This document shows, one piece after another, positions 36,673 to 45,509 of a stretch of DNA of 64,000 nucleotides. The notes beneath the pieces were generated by a model. That model was not told the origin of the DNA. It worked only from the letters and a program-made list of their open reading frames with translations, and did no database searches. The DNA comes from Sphingobacterium yanglingense (lineage in GTDB: Bacteria > Bacteroidota > Bacteroidia > Sphingobacteriales > Sphingobacteriaceae). The translations under genes were made by a program, and so were the position numbers. Positions within the stretch are counted from its first letter, which is position 1; every line of letters begins with the position of its first letter. The stretch spans positions 310,001 to 374,000 of the forward strand of contig NZ_SNYV01000015.1 of NCBI RefSeq assembly GCF_004363245.1, in the 5' to 3' direction.

Positions 36673-36706
36673 ACTTTTGTCAAACGGATAAACAAATCAT
36701 ATACAT

Positions 36707-37162
36707 ATGAAAGTACTCCTCAGTCTTATATTATTCACCCTATCATCCAGCTTGTGGGCACAGGAATCAACCCCAAAAGACCACACAAAAGATGTTACGC
36801 TGATTCAATCATTTATACGGGATCTGGCCGATGAAAACAAGGCGGTAGACATTATATTGAGCCAGTACCTGATTGTCGAAAATCCTTCGGACGAAATCTA
36901 TGATTACCTTGAAGTCTCACTAGAAGAAGTCCGGATTAACCTTATGGCAAAGAATTTAGAGGAAATCGATTATATACCGTATAACAAAATGCCAAAAAAA
37001 GAAATTCGGGACATCGACCCTGAAGGTTTAGATACGGGCAATATGTACTTTCTGCATTACCGTAAGCGACAAATGCTGGCAGTGTATCTAGAGAATGGCA
37101 AAATTGGTTCCTTTACGCTAGTCTCGAAGGGAGACAACCTTGCACATTTTGTACTTTATTAA
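36707..37162 (+). CDS. Secreted protein of unknown function
   Basis: A 151-residue protein with a signal peptide (residues 1-19, SSLWAQ). The mature part is acidic with an alpha/beta pattern (TLIQSFIRDLADENKAVDIILSQYLIV, then MYFLHYRKRQMLAVYLENGKIGSFTLVSKGDNLAHFVLY). I recognise no family. Its promoter region is formed partly by the 84-bp dispersed element that ends 35 bp upstream. Confidence 0.78.
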   Translation: MKVLLSLILFTLSSSLWAQESTPKDHTKDVTLIQSFIRDLADENKAVDIILSQYLIVENPSDEIYDYLEVSLEEVRINLMAKNLEEIDYIPYNKMPKKEIRDIDPEGLDTGNMYFLHYRKRQMLAVYLENGKIGSFTLVSKGDNLAHFVLY

Positions 37163-37177
37163 AATTTCAAAAAAAAC

Positions 37178-37208
37178 TTGACATTTTTAAAAACTTATTT
37201 GATATTTG
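37178..37208 (+). promoter_or_regulatory. Probable trp operon promoter
   Basis: TTG at 37178-37180, then TATTTG at 37203-37208, a shortened -7 element at 22-bp spacing. Transcription would start about 10 nt before the leader peptide ATG. Confidence 0.5.
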
Positions 37209-37225
37209 TACATAACGACTAAGAA

Positions 37226-37273
37226 ATGAGCAATTTTGTAATCAATAACGCATGGTGGTGGCACGACAGTTAA
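37226..37273 (+). CDS. trpL: trp operon leader peptide
   Basis: A 15-codon frame encoding MSNFVINNAWWWHDS and a stop. The three consecutive Trp codons (37253-37261) are the hallmark of ribosome-mediated trp attenuation: with scarce charged tRNA-Trp the ribosome stalls here. The intrinsic terminator follows 52 bp after the stop and trpD 126 bp after it. Confidence 0.88.
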   Translation: MSNFVINNAWWWHDS

Positions 37274-37277
37274 TGTT

Positions 37278-37354
37278 GTGGCAGATGTCTATTGCTTAAA
37301 TTTGATACAATCAAAAATATAGTGAGGCTTGCCATATCGGCGAGCCTTTTTTTT
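37278..37354 (+). promoter_or_regulatory. trp attenuator (antiterminator segment and terminator)
   Basis: The terminator stem is 37326-37333 with 37339-37346 (8 bp including one G-U), loop ATATC, followed by T8. The upstream segment GTGGCA (37278-37283) can pair with TGCCAT (37330-37335) inside the 5' terminator arm, giving an alternative antiterminator. The pairing is my manual reading; the stem and Trp codons are direct. Confidence 0.8.
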
Positions 37355-37399
37355 GTGCTTTTTTTTCAACTACAATTTTTTGACTTTTTAACTTAACAA

Positions 37400-38389
37400 A
37401 TGAAAGAGATATTAACTCACCTATTCGAATACAAATCATTCAGCCGACAAGAGGCCTATGATATCCTGACCCACATCGCTACAGGAAAGTACGATAGTCA
37501 TCAGATTGCAGCTTTTATGACCACCTACGGCATGCGCAGTATCCGTGTTGAGGAACTGATGGGCTTCCGTGATGCCATGTATGACCTTTGCCTAAAAGTC
37601 GACTTCCAAGGGTACGACCTCATCGATATGTGCGGCACAGGCGGGGATGGTAAGAATACCTTTAATATCTCTACATTAGCGTCCTTTATCGTCGCTGGAG
37701 CAGGGTACCATGTCGCCAAACACGGGAATGTTGGTGTTTCCTCTGGTTGTGGTTCTTCCAACGTAATGGAGTATCTCGGTTATCAGTTTACGAATGATAA
37801 GGAAAGTCTTCAGCGTCAATTGGACGAAGCGAACATCTGTTTTCTCCATGCTCCTTTATTTCATCCGGCAATGAAAACAGTTGCACCGATCCGCAAAGCA
37901 CTAGGTGTCAAGACATTTTTCAATATGCTAGGACCACTCACCAATCCTGCCAATCCAACGTATCAATCCGTAGGTGTATTTAGTCTGGAACTAGCCCGCC
38001 TATACACCTACCTGAGCCAAAACACAGACAAGCAATATAGCATAATCCATGCACTGGATGGCTATGATGAGATATCCTTAACAGGTGATTTTAAACTGAT
38101 AAACAATGCAGGAGAGCATTACTACACAGTCGAAGAACTAGGTTTTGAGCCTGTCACAGCCGAAGAGCTGGCTGGTGGAGATAGTGTTGAAGAAGCTGCC
38201 TCCATTTTCAAAAACATCATACAAGGTGAAGGCAACAGTACGCAGAATAATGTCGTGCTGACCAATGCCGCTTTTGCAATAAAGACATTCCATCCTGAAA
38301 AAAGCTTTGGTGACTGCTATTACGAAGCTGAAGAATCATTAATGGGATTAAAGGCATTGGATAGTTTGAAGAAGTTGGTAGGGAGTTAA
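37400..38389 (+). CDS. trpD: Anthranilate phosphoribosyltransferase
   Basis: A 329-residue enzyme joining anthranilate to PRPP. The glycine-rich site CGTGGDGKNTFNIST (near residue 79) binds phosphate and PRPP; KHGNVGVSSGCGSSNVMEYLG and LGPLTNPANP are further family signatures. It is the first structural gene after the attenuator, where trpE/trpG would be expected in many relatives. It is followed by a 60-bp octamer-repeat spacer rather than trpC. Confidence 0.96.
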   Translation: MKEILTHLFEYKSFSRQEAYDILTHIATGKYDSHQIAAFMTTYGMRSIRVEELMGFRDAMYDLCLKVDFQGYDLIDMCGTGGDGKNTFNISTLASFIVAGAGYHVAKHGNVGVSSGCGSSNVMEYLGYQFTNDKESLQRQLDEANICFLHAPLFHPAMKTVAPIRKALGVKTFFNMLGPLTNPANPTYQSVGVFSLELARLYTYLSQNTDKQYSIIHALDGYDEISLTGDFKLINNAGEHYYTVEELGFEPVTAEELAGGDSVEEAASIFKNIIQGEGNSTQNNVVLTNAAFAIKTFHPEKSFGDCYYEAEESLMGLKALDSLKKLVGS

Positions 38390-38449
38390 GGAGTGAACAA
38401 GACACAAGATAACATGTTAACAAGATAACTGGATAACAGAATAACAAAC
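38390..38449 (+). repeat. Octamer-periodic intergenic repeat, trpD-trpF (R1)
   Basis: The whole spacer reads as 8-nt words with an AAC core (ATAACATG, TTAACAAG, ATAACTGG, ATAACAGA, ATAACAAA) and stops at the trpF ATG. It shares GATAAC/GTTAAC words with four other sites in the window. Here the inverted half is weak, so a long hairpin is less likely. Confidence 0.8.
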
Positions 38450-39091
38450 ATGAACAACATTAAAATAAAGGTTTGTGGCATGCGGGATGTAGAAAATATA
38501 AAGCAGCTTATCGAGCTACCGATAGCTTATATTGGATTTATCTTTTATTCCAAATCCCCTCGTTTTGTACAAGAAGGCATTCCTCCTATTGTCCCCGACG
38601 GCGTTGAAAAAGTGGGCGTATTTGTCAACGAGACATTCACGGTTATAATGGACAAGGTCAAATCCTATCAGCTCCAAACAGTACAGCTGCATGGTAATGA
38701 GCCTGCGACATTATGCGCTGCATTAAAAGCAGAAGGTCTGACGGTAATCAAAGCCTTTGGAATCGACGAAACATTTGACTGGACCTCTTTAGCGAGTTAC
38801 CTAGATGATGTTGACTTCTTTTTGTTCGACACCAAAAGTACACAGCATGGTGGCACAGGCCAATCATTCTCTTGGTCAGAGTTAGCACATTATCCTTATG
38901 CCACACCTTATTTCCTAAGCGGTGGCCTGGGTCTAGAGAATATAAAAGAAGCGCTTAAAATAAATGACAGTAGGCTTTATGCTTTAGATTTAAATTCTAG
39001 ATTTGAAGAACAACCTGCTGTAAAGAATATACACACATTAACACAAGCATTATCAATCATACAACATGAGCAAGTATCAGGTAGACAATAG
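38450..39091 (+). CDS. trpF: Phosphoribosylanthranilate isomerase
   Basis: A 213-residue TIM barrel performing the Amadori rearrangement of PRA to CdRP. Typical features: [12 protein letters not shown] at the start (catalytic Cys), [22 protein letters not shown], and [12 protein letters not shown] for phosphate binding. Its last 26 bp overlap trpB, so translation is coupled. TrpC, which uses its product, is not encoded in this operon. Confidence 0.96.
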   Translation: MNNIKIKVCGMRDVENIKQLIELPIAYIGFIFYSKSPRFVQEGIPPIVPDGVEKVGVFVNETFTVIMDKVKSYQLQTVQLHGNEPATLCAALKAEGLTVIKAFGIDETFDWTSLASYLDDVDFFLFDTKSTQHGGTGQSFSWSELAHYPYATPYFLSGGLGLENIKEALKINDSRLYALDLNSRFEEQPAVKNIHTLTQALSIIQHEQVSGRQ

Positions 39092-40247
39092 AGGATATTA
39101 TGGGCCATTTGGTGGCGCTTATATTCCGGAGATGCTGTTTCCAAACGTTGAACAATTAGAACAGCAATATTTAGAAATCATGAATGACCCTTCGTTCCGG
39201 GCTGAATTTGATCAGCTACTCAAGGATTACGTCGGACGTCCTTCACCGTTATACCATGCCAAGCGACTCTCTGAGCGCTATGGGGCTACCATATTTTTGA
39301 AAAGAGAAGATCTCAACCATACGGGAGCTCACAAGATCAATAATACGATAGGTCAAATACTACTCGCCGAGCGCTTGGGCAAGAAAAGGATTATTGCAGA
39401 GACGGGTGCCGGGCAGCATGGTGTAGCTACAGCCACCGTATGTGCGCTAAAAGGCCTAGAGTGTGTGGTATACATGGGCGAGGTTGATATCGAGCGACAA
39501 GCCCCCAATGTAGCCCGTATGAAAATGATGGGAGCTACCGTAGTACCTGCGACATCCGGAAGCAAAACACTTAAAGATGCGACCAATGAAGCATTGCGCG
39601 ATTGGATAAACAACCCATTGGATACACATTATATCATCGGGTCTGTAGTAGGACCACACCCCTACCCTGACATGGTTGCCCGCTTCCAGTCCATCATATC
39701 CGCTGAGACTAAAATACAATTATTAGAAAAAACAGGAAAAGAGACACCCGATATTGCGATGGCCTGTGTGGGCGGAGGTTCAAACGCTGCCGGTATGTTC
39801 TACAACTTTGTAGATGATGACGTGCGTCTTATCGCTGTAGAAGCTGCAGGACACGGTGTTGACTCCGGCGAGACAGCAGCCACAACAGTATTAGGCAAGG
39901 AAGGCGTACTACATGGTAGCCGTTCTATCTTAATGCAGACAGAGGATGGACAGGTCGTGGAGCCCTACTCCATCTCCGCGGGATTAGATTATCCTGGTAT
40001 AGGCCCGCAGCATGCTTGGTTATTTAAATCCGGTCGTGGCGAGTACGTATCAGCCACCGACGATGAGGCTATGCAAGCTGGCTTACGCTTGACACAGCTC
40101 GAGGGGATCATACCTGCCATAGAAAGCTCACATGCCTTGGCACACCTCGAAAAGATGACATTCAAAGGGGACGAAGTCGTTGTAGTCTGTTTATCCGGCC
40201 GTGGCGACAAAGACCTCGACAACTATATGAAGTATTTTAATCTGTAG
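39066..40247 (+). CDS. trpB: Tryptophan synthase beta chain
   Basis: A 393-residue PLP enzyme condensing indole with serine. The PLP lysine lies in [15 protein letters not shown], the glycine-rich phosphate loop is [11 protein letters not shown], and [13 protein letters not shown] is the carboxylate-binding loop. It pairs with TrpA, whose gene follows after the octamer repeat R2. Confidence 0.98.
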   Translation: MSKYQVDNRGYYGPFGGAYIPEMLFPNVEQLEQQYLEIMNDPSFRAEFDQLLKDYVGRPSPLYHAKRLSERYGATIFLKREDLNHTGAHKINNTIGQILLAERLGKKRIIAETGAGQHGVATATVCALKGLECVVYMGEVDIERQAPNVARMKMMGATVVPATSGSKTLKDATNEALRDWINNPLDTHYIIGSVVGPHPYPDMVARFQSIISAETKIQLLEKTGKETPDIAMACVGGGSNAAGMFYNFVDDDVRLIAVEAAGHGVDSGETAATTVLGKEGVLHGSRSILMQTEDGQVVEPYSISAGLDYPGIGPQHAWLFKSGRGEYVSATDDEAMQAGLRLTQLEGIIPAIESSHALAHLEKMTFKGDEVVVVCLSGRGDKDLDNYMKYFNL

Positions 40248-40251
40248 TATT

Positions 40252-40340
40252 AGTTATCAAGTGAACAAGTTATCGAATTAACAAGTTGCGAAGGCTCCTA
40301 GATAACAAGATCACTGGATAACATGTTAACAAAACACAAC
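40252..40340 (+). repeat. Octamer-periodic intergenic repeat, trpB-trpA (R2)
   Basis: Ten or more consecutive 8-nt units: AGTTATCA, AGTGAACA, AGTTATCG, AATTAACA, then two diverged units, AGATAACA, AGATCACT, GGATAACA, TGTTAACA. GTTATC words dominate the left half and GATAAC words (its reverse complement) the right half. It ends at the trpA start. Confidence 0.85.
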
Positions 40341-41093
40341 ATGCAACTCAACAAACACGCAAACGGACTATTGTCCATATATTTTACGGCGGGCTATCCC
40401 ACTTTGGATAGTACGGTTTCCATTGCCAAAGCATTAGAAGAAGCGGGCGCTGATTTTTTGGAAATCGGTTTCCCCTATTCAGATCCTGTGGCTGATGGAC
40501 CAACTATACAGCATAGTTCCGAAGAAGCGCTCAAAAATGGAATGACGCTTAGCGTTCTGTTCGAACAGCTTCAAGATCTGCGCAAGCACGTCTCCATCCC
40601 CGTATTCTTAATGGGCTACGTCAATCCAGTCATCCGTTTTGGAGTAGAAAATTTCTGTAAAGCCTGTAAAGAAGTAGGTGTCAACGGAACTATTATTCCA
40701 GACTTGCCTATGTACGAATACGAGGAGCTCTATCAACATATTTTTGAGGAAAATGGTATCAGCAATATTTTTTTAGTGACGCCACAGACATCCGAAGAAC
40801 GGATACGTAAGATAGACAAACTATCGAGTAGCTTTATCTATTTGCTCTCTTCGAATGCCACCACCGGCAAAAACTTAGAAGTAAAAGATCAAGCTGAAGC
40901 GTACTTCAAACGGATAAAAGATATGGATCTAGACAATCCCTTTATCATTGGATTTGGTATATCTAATCAAGAGACATTTCGTAAAGCCACGACCTATGCC
41001 AATGGCGCTATCGTAGGTACTGCATTTGTCAAACTATTGGACGAAGCAGATTATTTAGCAAAAATCCCTCAGTTCATACAAAATCTACGTTAA
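40341..41093 (+). CDS. trpA: Tryptophan synthase alpha chain
   Basis: A 250-residue TIM barrel cleaving indole-3-glycerol phosphate. Signatures: LSIYFTAGYPTLDSTVS, FLEIGFPYSDPVADGPTIQ (catalytic Glu and Asp) and IIPDLPMYEYEEL. I start it at the ATG at 40341; an in-frame ATG at 40323 lies inside the octamer repeat and adds six residues (MLTKHN). It is the last gene of the operon here. Confidence 0.96.
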   Translation: MQLNKHANGLLSIYFTAGYPTLDSTVSIAKALEEAGADFLEIGFPYSDPVADGPTIQHSSEEALKNGMTLSVLFEQLQDLRKHVSIPVFLMGYVNPVIRFGVENFCKACKEVGVNGTIIPDLPMYEYEELYQHIFEENGISNIFLVTPQTSEERIRKIDKLSSSFIYLLSSNATTGKNLEVKDQAEAYFKRIKDMDLDNPFIIGFGISNQETFRKATTYANGAIVGTAFVKLLDEADYLAKIPQFIQNLR

Positions 41094-41127
41094 TAAAGAT
41101 CAAAATGCATAACATTTTGTGCTTTTG

Positions 41128-41160
41128 TTGACGATTAGCAAATAATATAGCGTATTTTTG
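41128..41160 (+). promoter_or_regulatory. Promoter of asnS
   Basis: TTG at 41128-41130, a 22-bp spacer, then TATTTTTG at 41153-41160; 36 bp before the ATG. Confidence 0.6.
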
Positions 41161-41196
41161 TAGTATTAGAAAAAGAAAAAATTCCCTTAACTAAAA

Positions 41197-42642
41197 ATGG
41201 AACACACACGAATTAAAGAATTATTACAATCGGAAGATTTTGGAAAAGAAGTTATCGTAAAAGGCTGGGTTAGAACATTTCGCAATAACCAATTTATAGC
41301 TATCAATGACGGTTCTTCCATCAATAATATCCAAGCCGTAGTTGATTTTGAAAACACGCCTGATGCGATTCTAAAAAGAATCACTACGGGTGCTGCCGTT
41401 CGTGTAAAAGGTAATTTAATCGAGTCGCAAGGAAAAGGTCAACGTGTAGAGGTAAAAGCAACAGAAGTCTCCATTATCGGTGACTCCGATCCGGAAAAGT
41501 ACCCTTTGCAACCTAAAAAACACAGTTTAGAATTTCTTCGTGAGATTGCACACTTGCGGGTACGCACAGGCACATTCAATGCGATATTCAAGGTACGCAA
41601 TGCCTTATCATTCGCTATCCACAAGTTCTTTCAAGAACGCGATTTCCTATATTTCCACTCTCCTATCATCACAGGTTCTGATGCCGAGGGTGCTGGCGAG
41701 ATGTTTAGAGTTACTACGCTAGACCCTATCAGCCCACCTTTGACTGAAGATGGCAAAGTTGATTTCAAGGAAGACTTTTTTGGTAAAGCTACAAATCTAA
41801 CCGTCTCCGGACAGTTAGAGGGTGAACTTGCAGCATTAGCTTTTAGCAATATCTACACTTTTGGACCTACGTTCCGTGCCGAAAACTCCAATACGACCCG
41901 CCACTTGGCCGAGTTCTGGATGATTGAGCCGGAGATGGCATTCTATGAATTGGAGGACAACATGGATTTGGCCGAAGACCTATTGAAATATGTCATCAAG
42001 TATGCGCTAGAGCAATGCCCTGAAGAAATTGAATTCTTGAAAAACAGATTGTTGGAAGAAGAGAAATCGAAACCGCAAGCAGAGCGTTCAGAACTTAATC
42101 TTGTTGAGAAATTGAACTTTGTATTGGAAAACAACTTCGAACGTTTGACCTATACAGAGGCTATAGATATTTTATTGCGTAGCAAGCCCAACCAGAAAAA
42201 ACAATTCAAGTACCTTATCGAAGGTTGGGGAGCCGACTTACAGTCAGAACACGAACGTTATTTAGTCGAAAAGCACTTCAAGAAGCCTGTAATCCTTACA
42301 GACTACCCTCGTGAGATTAAATCGTTCTATATGAAACAAAACCAACCGGATGCGGAAGGTCGCCATACCGTACGTGCTATGGACATCCTTTTCCCAGGTA
42401 TTGGCGAAATGGTTGGAGGTTCACAACGTGAAGAAGACTTACAAAAGCTTTTGACGCGCATGGCCGAGGTCGGTATCGAAGCTTCAGAAATGGAGTGGTT
42501 CTTGGATACACGTCGTTTTGGTACAGTTCCACATTCAGGATTTGGCGTAGGCTTCGAGCGTTTGGTATTATTTACCACCGGTATGACCAATATCAGAGAT
42601 GTCATTCCTTTCCCTAGGACACCGAACAACGCAGAGTTTTAA
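41197..42642 (+). CDS. asnS: Asparaginyl-tRNA synthetase
   Basis: A 481-residue class II synthetase: an OB-fold anticodon domain ([21 protein letters not shown]), then the catalytic core with motif 2-type [22 protein letters not shown] and motif 3 [12 protein letters not shown]. Asn rather than Asp specificity is judged from the overall match and from [15 protein letters not shown] in the N-terminal domain. A strong terminator follows. Confidence 0.95.
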   Translation: MEHTRIKELLQSEDFGKEVIVKGWVRTFRNNQFIAINDGSSINNIQAVVDFENTPDAILKRITTGAAVRVKGNLIESQGKGQRVEVKATEVSIIGDSDPEKYPLQPKKHSLEFLREIAHLRVRTGTFNAIFKVRNALSFAIHKFFQERDFLYFHSPIITGSDAEGAGEMFRVTTLDPISPPLTEDGKVDFKEDFFGKATNLTVSGQLEGELAALAFSNIYTFGPTFRAENSNTTRHLAEFWMIEPEMAFYELEDNMDLAEDLLKYVIKYALEQCPEEIEFLKNRLLEEEKSKPQAERSELNLVEKLNFVLENNFERLTYTEAIDILLRSKPNQKKQFKYLIEGWGADLQSEHERYLVEKHFKKPVILTDYPREIKSFYMKQNQPDAEGRHTVRAMDILFPGIGEMVGGSQREEDLQKLLTRMAEVGIEASEMEWFLDTRRFGTVPHSGFGVGFERLVLFTTGMTNIRDVIPFPRTPNNAEF

Positions 42643-42645
42643 TAT

Positions 42646-42690
42646 AAAGAACAACAGCCAAAACAAAACATTTTGGCTGTTGTTCTTTTA
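42646..42690 (+). terminator. Terminator of asnS
   Basis: AAAGAACAACAGCCAAAA and TTTTGGCTGTTGTTCTTT are perfectly complementary around a 7-nt loop. Confidence 0.9.
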
Positions 42691-42724
42691 GGAGGAAGCA
42701 AGACCATACCAAACAACAATCGAC

Positions 42725-43345
42725 ATGCTATTAAAAATATATAACGACAAGCCAAACGAAAAATACATTGACCAAGCGGTAGAGATACTACGCAAGGGAG
42801 GAGTTATCATCTATCCCACCGACACCGTATATGGTATCGGTTGTGACATCACCAACCAGAAAGCAATAGAACGGGTGTGTCAGATACGAGGGTTAAAAAC
42901 AGATAAAGCAAACCTCTCTTTTATCTGCTATGACCTTACTGATATCTCACAATACACGAAACCTTTCGATACGACTGTTTTCCGTGTTTTGAAGAAAGCA
43001 CTGCCTGGCCCGTTTACCTTTATCTTTAATGCCAGCGGACAAGTACCTAAGCTATTAAGTTCGAAAAAGAAAACTGTTGGTATCCGTGTTCCAGACAACA
43101 ATATTGTACGTGAGATTGTCAAACAATTGGGCAATCCCATCGTAACAGCGTCGATCCATGATGAAGATGATATTATCGAGTACTCGACCGACCCCGAGTT
43201 AATCTACGAAAAGTACCAAGAACTTGTCGACCTCGTTATAGATGGTGGGTATGGAGACAATGTCGCTTCTACTGTCGTCGATGTCACTGAAGGTGAGTTT
43301 GAAGTCATCCGTGAAGGAAAAGGAGACCTGGAGCAATACCTATAA
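42725..43345 (+). CDS. Sua5/YciO/YrdC-family protein (YciO-type)
   Basis: A 206-residue protein with the YrdC nucleotide-binding fold (GGVIIYPTDTVYGIGCDI, IRGLKTDKANLSFICYD, ALPGPFTFIFNASG, KKKTVGIRVPDNN). The family includes TsaC/Sua5, which makes threonylcarbamoyl-AMP for tRNA t6A37; the length and the spacing of motifs resemble the YciO branch, so t6A synthesis is likely but not certain. Monocistronic, convergent with the next gene. Confidence 0.85.
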   Translation: MLLKIYNDKPNEKYIDQAVEILRKGGVIIYPTDTVYGIGCDITNQKAIERVCQIRGLKTDKANLSFICYDLTDISQYTKPFDTTVFRVLKKALPGPFTFIFNASGQVPKLLSSKKKTVGIRVPDNNIVREIVKQLGNPIVTASIHDEDDIIEYSTDPELIYEKYQELVDLVIDGGYGDNVASTVVDVTEGEFEVIREGKGDLEQYL

Positions 43346-43367
43346 TCCAGGTCTTGGCTCCAGCCCA

Positions 43368-43808
43368 TCACAGCTTTCCTTCCACCTCGGCTTTCAGTGC
43401 GGCATTAAAAAGCAGAAAGCCATTTTTCGTATCCACATCAATCATTTTCTTCAAAAAAGGAATCAATATCCCGGAAAACAATTCCCCCTGGCTAAACCGG
43501 GTCTGCCCATTAGCCGCAGGCTCGACTATAAAATAGTGCTCTCCATCAAAGATTCCATCTATCCAGAGCTTTCCCTTCCACCGGATTTCCTTATTCGTTT
43601 CCAGTTTTAGGAAAACCGGATTCATCGTTATGCGCATACCATCAGGCTGCTGCAACAACACTTTAGTACGTTGTCCAACCTTGGGTATACCTCCAAACTC
43701 CCGAATAGTAGGACTCCAGACTGGGTAATTTGAGAAATCAGTCAGCACCGACCAGACCGCCTCTACAGGTGCATCAATTAGGATTGTTGTTTCTATCTTT
43801 CGTTTCAT
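43368..43808 (-). CDS. SRPBCC (START-like) domain protein
   Basis: A 146-residue helix-grip protein (KRKIETTILIDAPVEAVWSVLTDFSNYPVWSP at the start, then TRFSQGELFSGILIPFLKK). The polyketide-cyclase/AHSA1-like superfamily binds hydrophobic ligands in a cavity; no ligand can be named. It is 74 bp downstream of a Crp-like gene and in the same direction. Confidence 0.85.
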   Translation of the reverse strand: MKRKIETTILIDAPVEAVWSVLTDFSNYPVWSPTIREFGGIPKVGQRTKVLLQQPDGMRITMNPVFLKLETNKEIRWKGKLWIDGIFDGEHYFIVEPAANGQTRFSQGELFSGILIPFLKKMIDVDTKNGFLLFNAALKAEVEGKL

Positions 43809-43882
43809 AACGCAAAGTTATCTACGCTTAGAAACAATGCCCTTGACATTTATCAAGAAGATAAATTTCTGTTACACGGCAG

Positions 43883-44449
43883 CTAGCCTCCCACCTTACT
43901 CCGTATCCGGCTAAGGGTTTCGGGAGTCATCCCCAAGACAGAAGCTATAAACTGTAAGGGTACCTGATTAAAAAAAGCTTTATGTTGTTCGAAATATTGC
44001 AGATAGCGCTCTTCTGCCGATAGGGATATAAAATCGAATACACGGCTTTCGAGTACCATAAAACACTTCGCTATAAAACGTTTCTCCACCACATTCCATT
44101 GCGGAAGTAGGGATTCGAAACGCTGATAGTCACTCTTGTACAGTGATAAGACCTTAGCATCTGTCAATGCCTGAATCTGCCAACGGCTGGGTTGATCAAA
44201 CAAAAAAGAGGACAAATCCGTAATAAAGTACCCTTCCCCCCCAATCCATTGCGTCACCTCTCTACTTTCAGTCTGGGCAAATACCCTGAATATCCCGGAA
44301 GCAATAAAACTCAAACGATCAGCCCGCTGTCCATTTCCCAAAAAGAACTCCCCTTTTCCGACAGTCTCCTCGACAAAGTATTGGCTTATCTCCCTCACCT
44401 GACCAGGAGGTAGGTCAAAAACCTGCTGCAGTTGAATTTCAATATCCAT
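43883..44449 (-). CDS. Crp/Fnr-family regulator
   Basis: A 188-residue protein with a cyclic-nucleotide-binding-like N-terminal half (GKGEFFLGNGQRADRLSFIASGIFRVF) and a short C-terminal helix-turn-helix (NQVPLQFIASVLGMTPETLSRIRSKVG). The Bacteroidota members of this type rarely bind cAMP. It begins 2 bp after the EamA-transporter stop, so it probably shares its transcript; it may control it. Confidence 0.88.
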   Translation of the reverse strand: MDIEIQLQQVFDLPPGQVREISQYFVEETVGKGEFFLGNGQRADRLSFIASGIFRVFAQTESREVTQWIGGEGYFITDLSSFLFDQPSRWQIQALTDAKVLSLYKSDYQRFESLLPQWNVVEKRFIAKCFMVLESRVFDFISLSAEERYLQYFEQHKAFFNQVPLQFIASVLGMTPETLSRIRSKVGG

Positions 44450-44451
44450 CG

Positions 44452-45363
44452 TTATGCGGTTAAGACTTCTTTTCCAATGACCTTCCGCTGAGAACGGATA
44501 TAGGCCACATTAAAAATAATAACTGCCAGAAAAATCAAGCCATAGGCTAGAATCTGTACTCCGTTTATCGGTTCTTCAAAATAAAAGACCGCTAACAAAA
44601 AGGCAATCGTCGGATTGATATACAGCAATATCCCTACCACCGAGGAATCTAGGCCCTTCAGCGCATACATATTTAGAAATAAGGGGATAATCGTAAATAA
44701 CACCGCAATCAATAGCACATAGCCGTAAAAATCAGCTCCGTGTACCGTGCCACTGGGCAGAATATACAACAGTGGGGTCAGTAAGATTGTACAGATAACA
44801 ATATGTAAGTTTAGGGTAAAAAACTTGTCCAACCTATTATTCCGTTTTTGGAGTACCAGATAGGTCGCGTATGAAAACGCAATCACCACACTGTATATCA
44901 TATCGATAAAATGTCCATAGGCCAACATCGCACAGGCAAGCACACTCAACCCCACAGCCAGCCATTGCCCTTTATTCAGCCGCTCTCTTAGAAACAGACT
45001 GGCCAATACCGTAGTTATAATGGGACATATAAGATAGGCCAACGAAGTCGCTTTTACACTGACATTGTTCATCACGTAGATAAACAGGAACCAGTTGAGT
45101 GCCAACATAAGTGCACTGCAGAGTGCATGTAGAAATACAGCACCCTTTTCTCGGGTTGACATCCTACGGATGAGTTGGATATTTTCTTTAGTTGCCTTCG
45201 GCCGGATGAGAAAACTTGTGACCAGAATCGCTGCAGAAGCAAATAAAACTCGATACAAGAGAATATCCAAAGAAGTATAAGCACTTAATGGACGCAGCAC
45301 CAAGCTGAACATCCCCCAGACAATAAAAGAAAATAATGCCGCAGCGTAATACTTGGTTTGCAT
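44452..45363 (-). CDS. EamA/DMT-family permease
   Basis: A 303-residue inner-membrane protein with about ten transmembrane segments in two repeated EamA halves (YYAAALFSFIVWGMFSLVLRPL; SVVIAFSYATYLVLQKRNN). The N-terminus resembles RarD. Substrate unknown; relatives export amino acids or other metabolites. Its start codon directly follows the octamer-periodic region R6. Confidence 0.88.
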   Translation of the reverse strand: MQTKYYAAALFSFIVWGMFSLVLRPLSAYTSLDILLYRVLFASAAILVTSFLIRPKATKENIQLIRRMSTREKGAVFLHALCSALMLALNWFLFIYVMNNVSVKATSLAYLICPIITTVLASLFLRERLNKGQWLAVGLSVLACAMLAYGHFIDMIYSVVIAFSYATYLVLQKRNNRLDKFFTLNLHIVICTILLTPLLYILPSGTVHGADFYGYVLLIAVLFTIIPLFLNMYALKGLDSSVVGILLYINPTIAFLLAVFYFEEPINGVQILAYGLIFLAVIIFNVAYIRSQRKVIGKEVLTA

Positions 45364-45365
45364 TT

Positions 45366-45506
45366 TTTGAACTGTAAAACTGTTAAACCGTGAAGGAGTA
45401 AAAACGTTAAACCGTAAAACTGTAAACTCTTAATTATTCATGTATTTACGATTTCACCTATTTACAATTCCACCTCTAACCTTTTAACTTCTTAACCTTC
45501 TAACCA
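45366..45506 (-). repeat. 8-nt-periodic intergenic region upstream of the EamA gene (R6)
   Basis: The spacer can be cut into successive 8-nt words, on the plus strand TGAACTGT, AAAACTGT, TAAACCGT, GAAGGAGT, AAAAACGT, TAAACCGT, AAAACTGT, and later TGTATTTA, CGATTTCA, CCTATTTA, CAATTCCA, CCTCTAAC, CTTTTAAC, TTCTTAAC, CTTCTAAC. The two halves are roughly complementary. The word set differs from R1-R5. Confidence 0.78.
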
Positions 45507-45509
45507 CCT

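Noticed and set aside
40323..40340. Upstream ATG for trpA giving MLTKHN before the family start
   Set aside because: These codons lie in the octamer repeat, and the family N-terminus begins at the ATG at 40341.
43324..43352. GACCTGGA...TCCAGGTC hairpin at the end of the YciO-type gene
   Set aside because: It overlaps the coding end, has a 13-nt loop and no T run; too weak to call a terminator.
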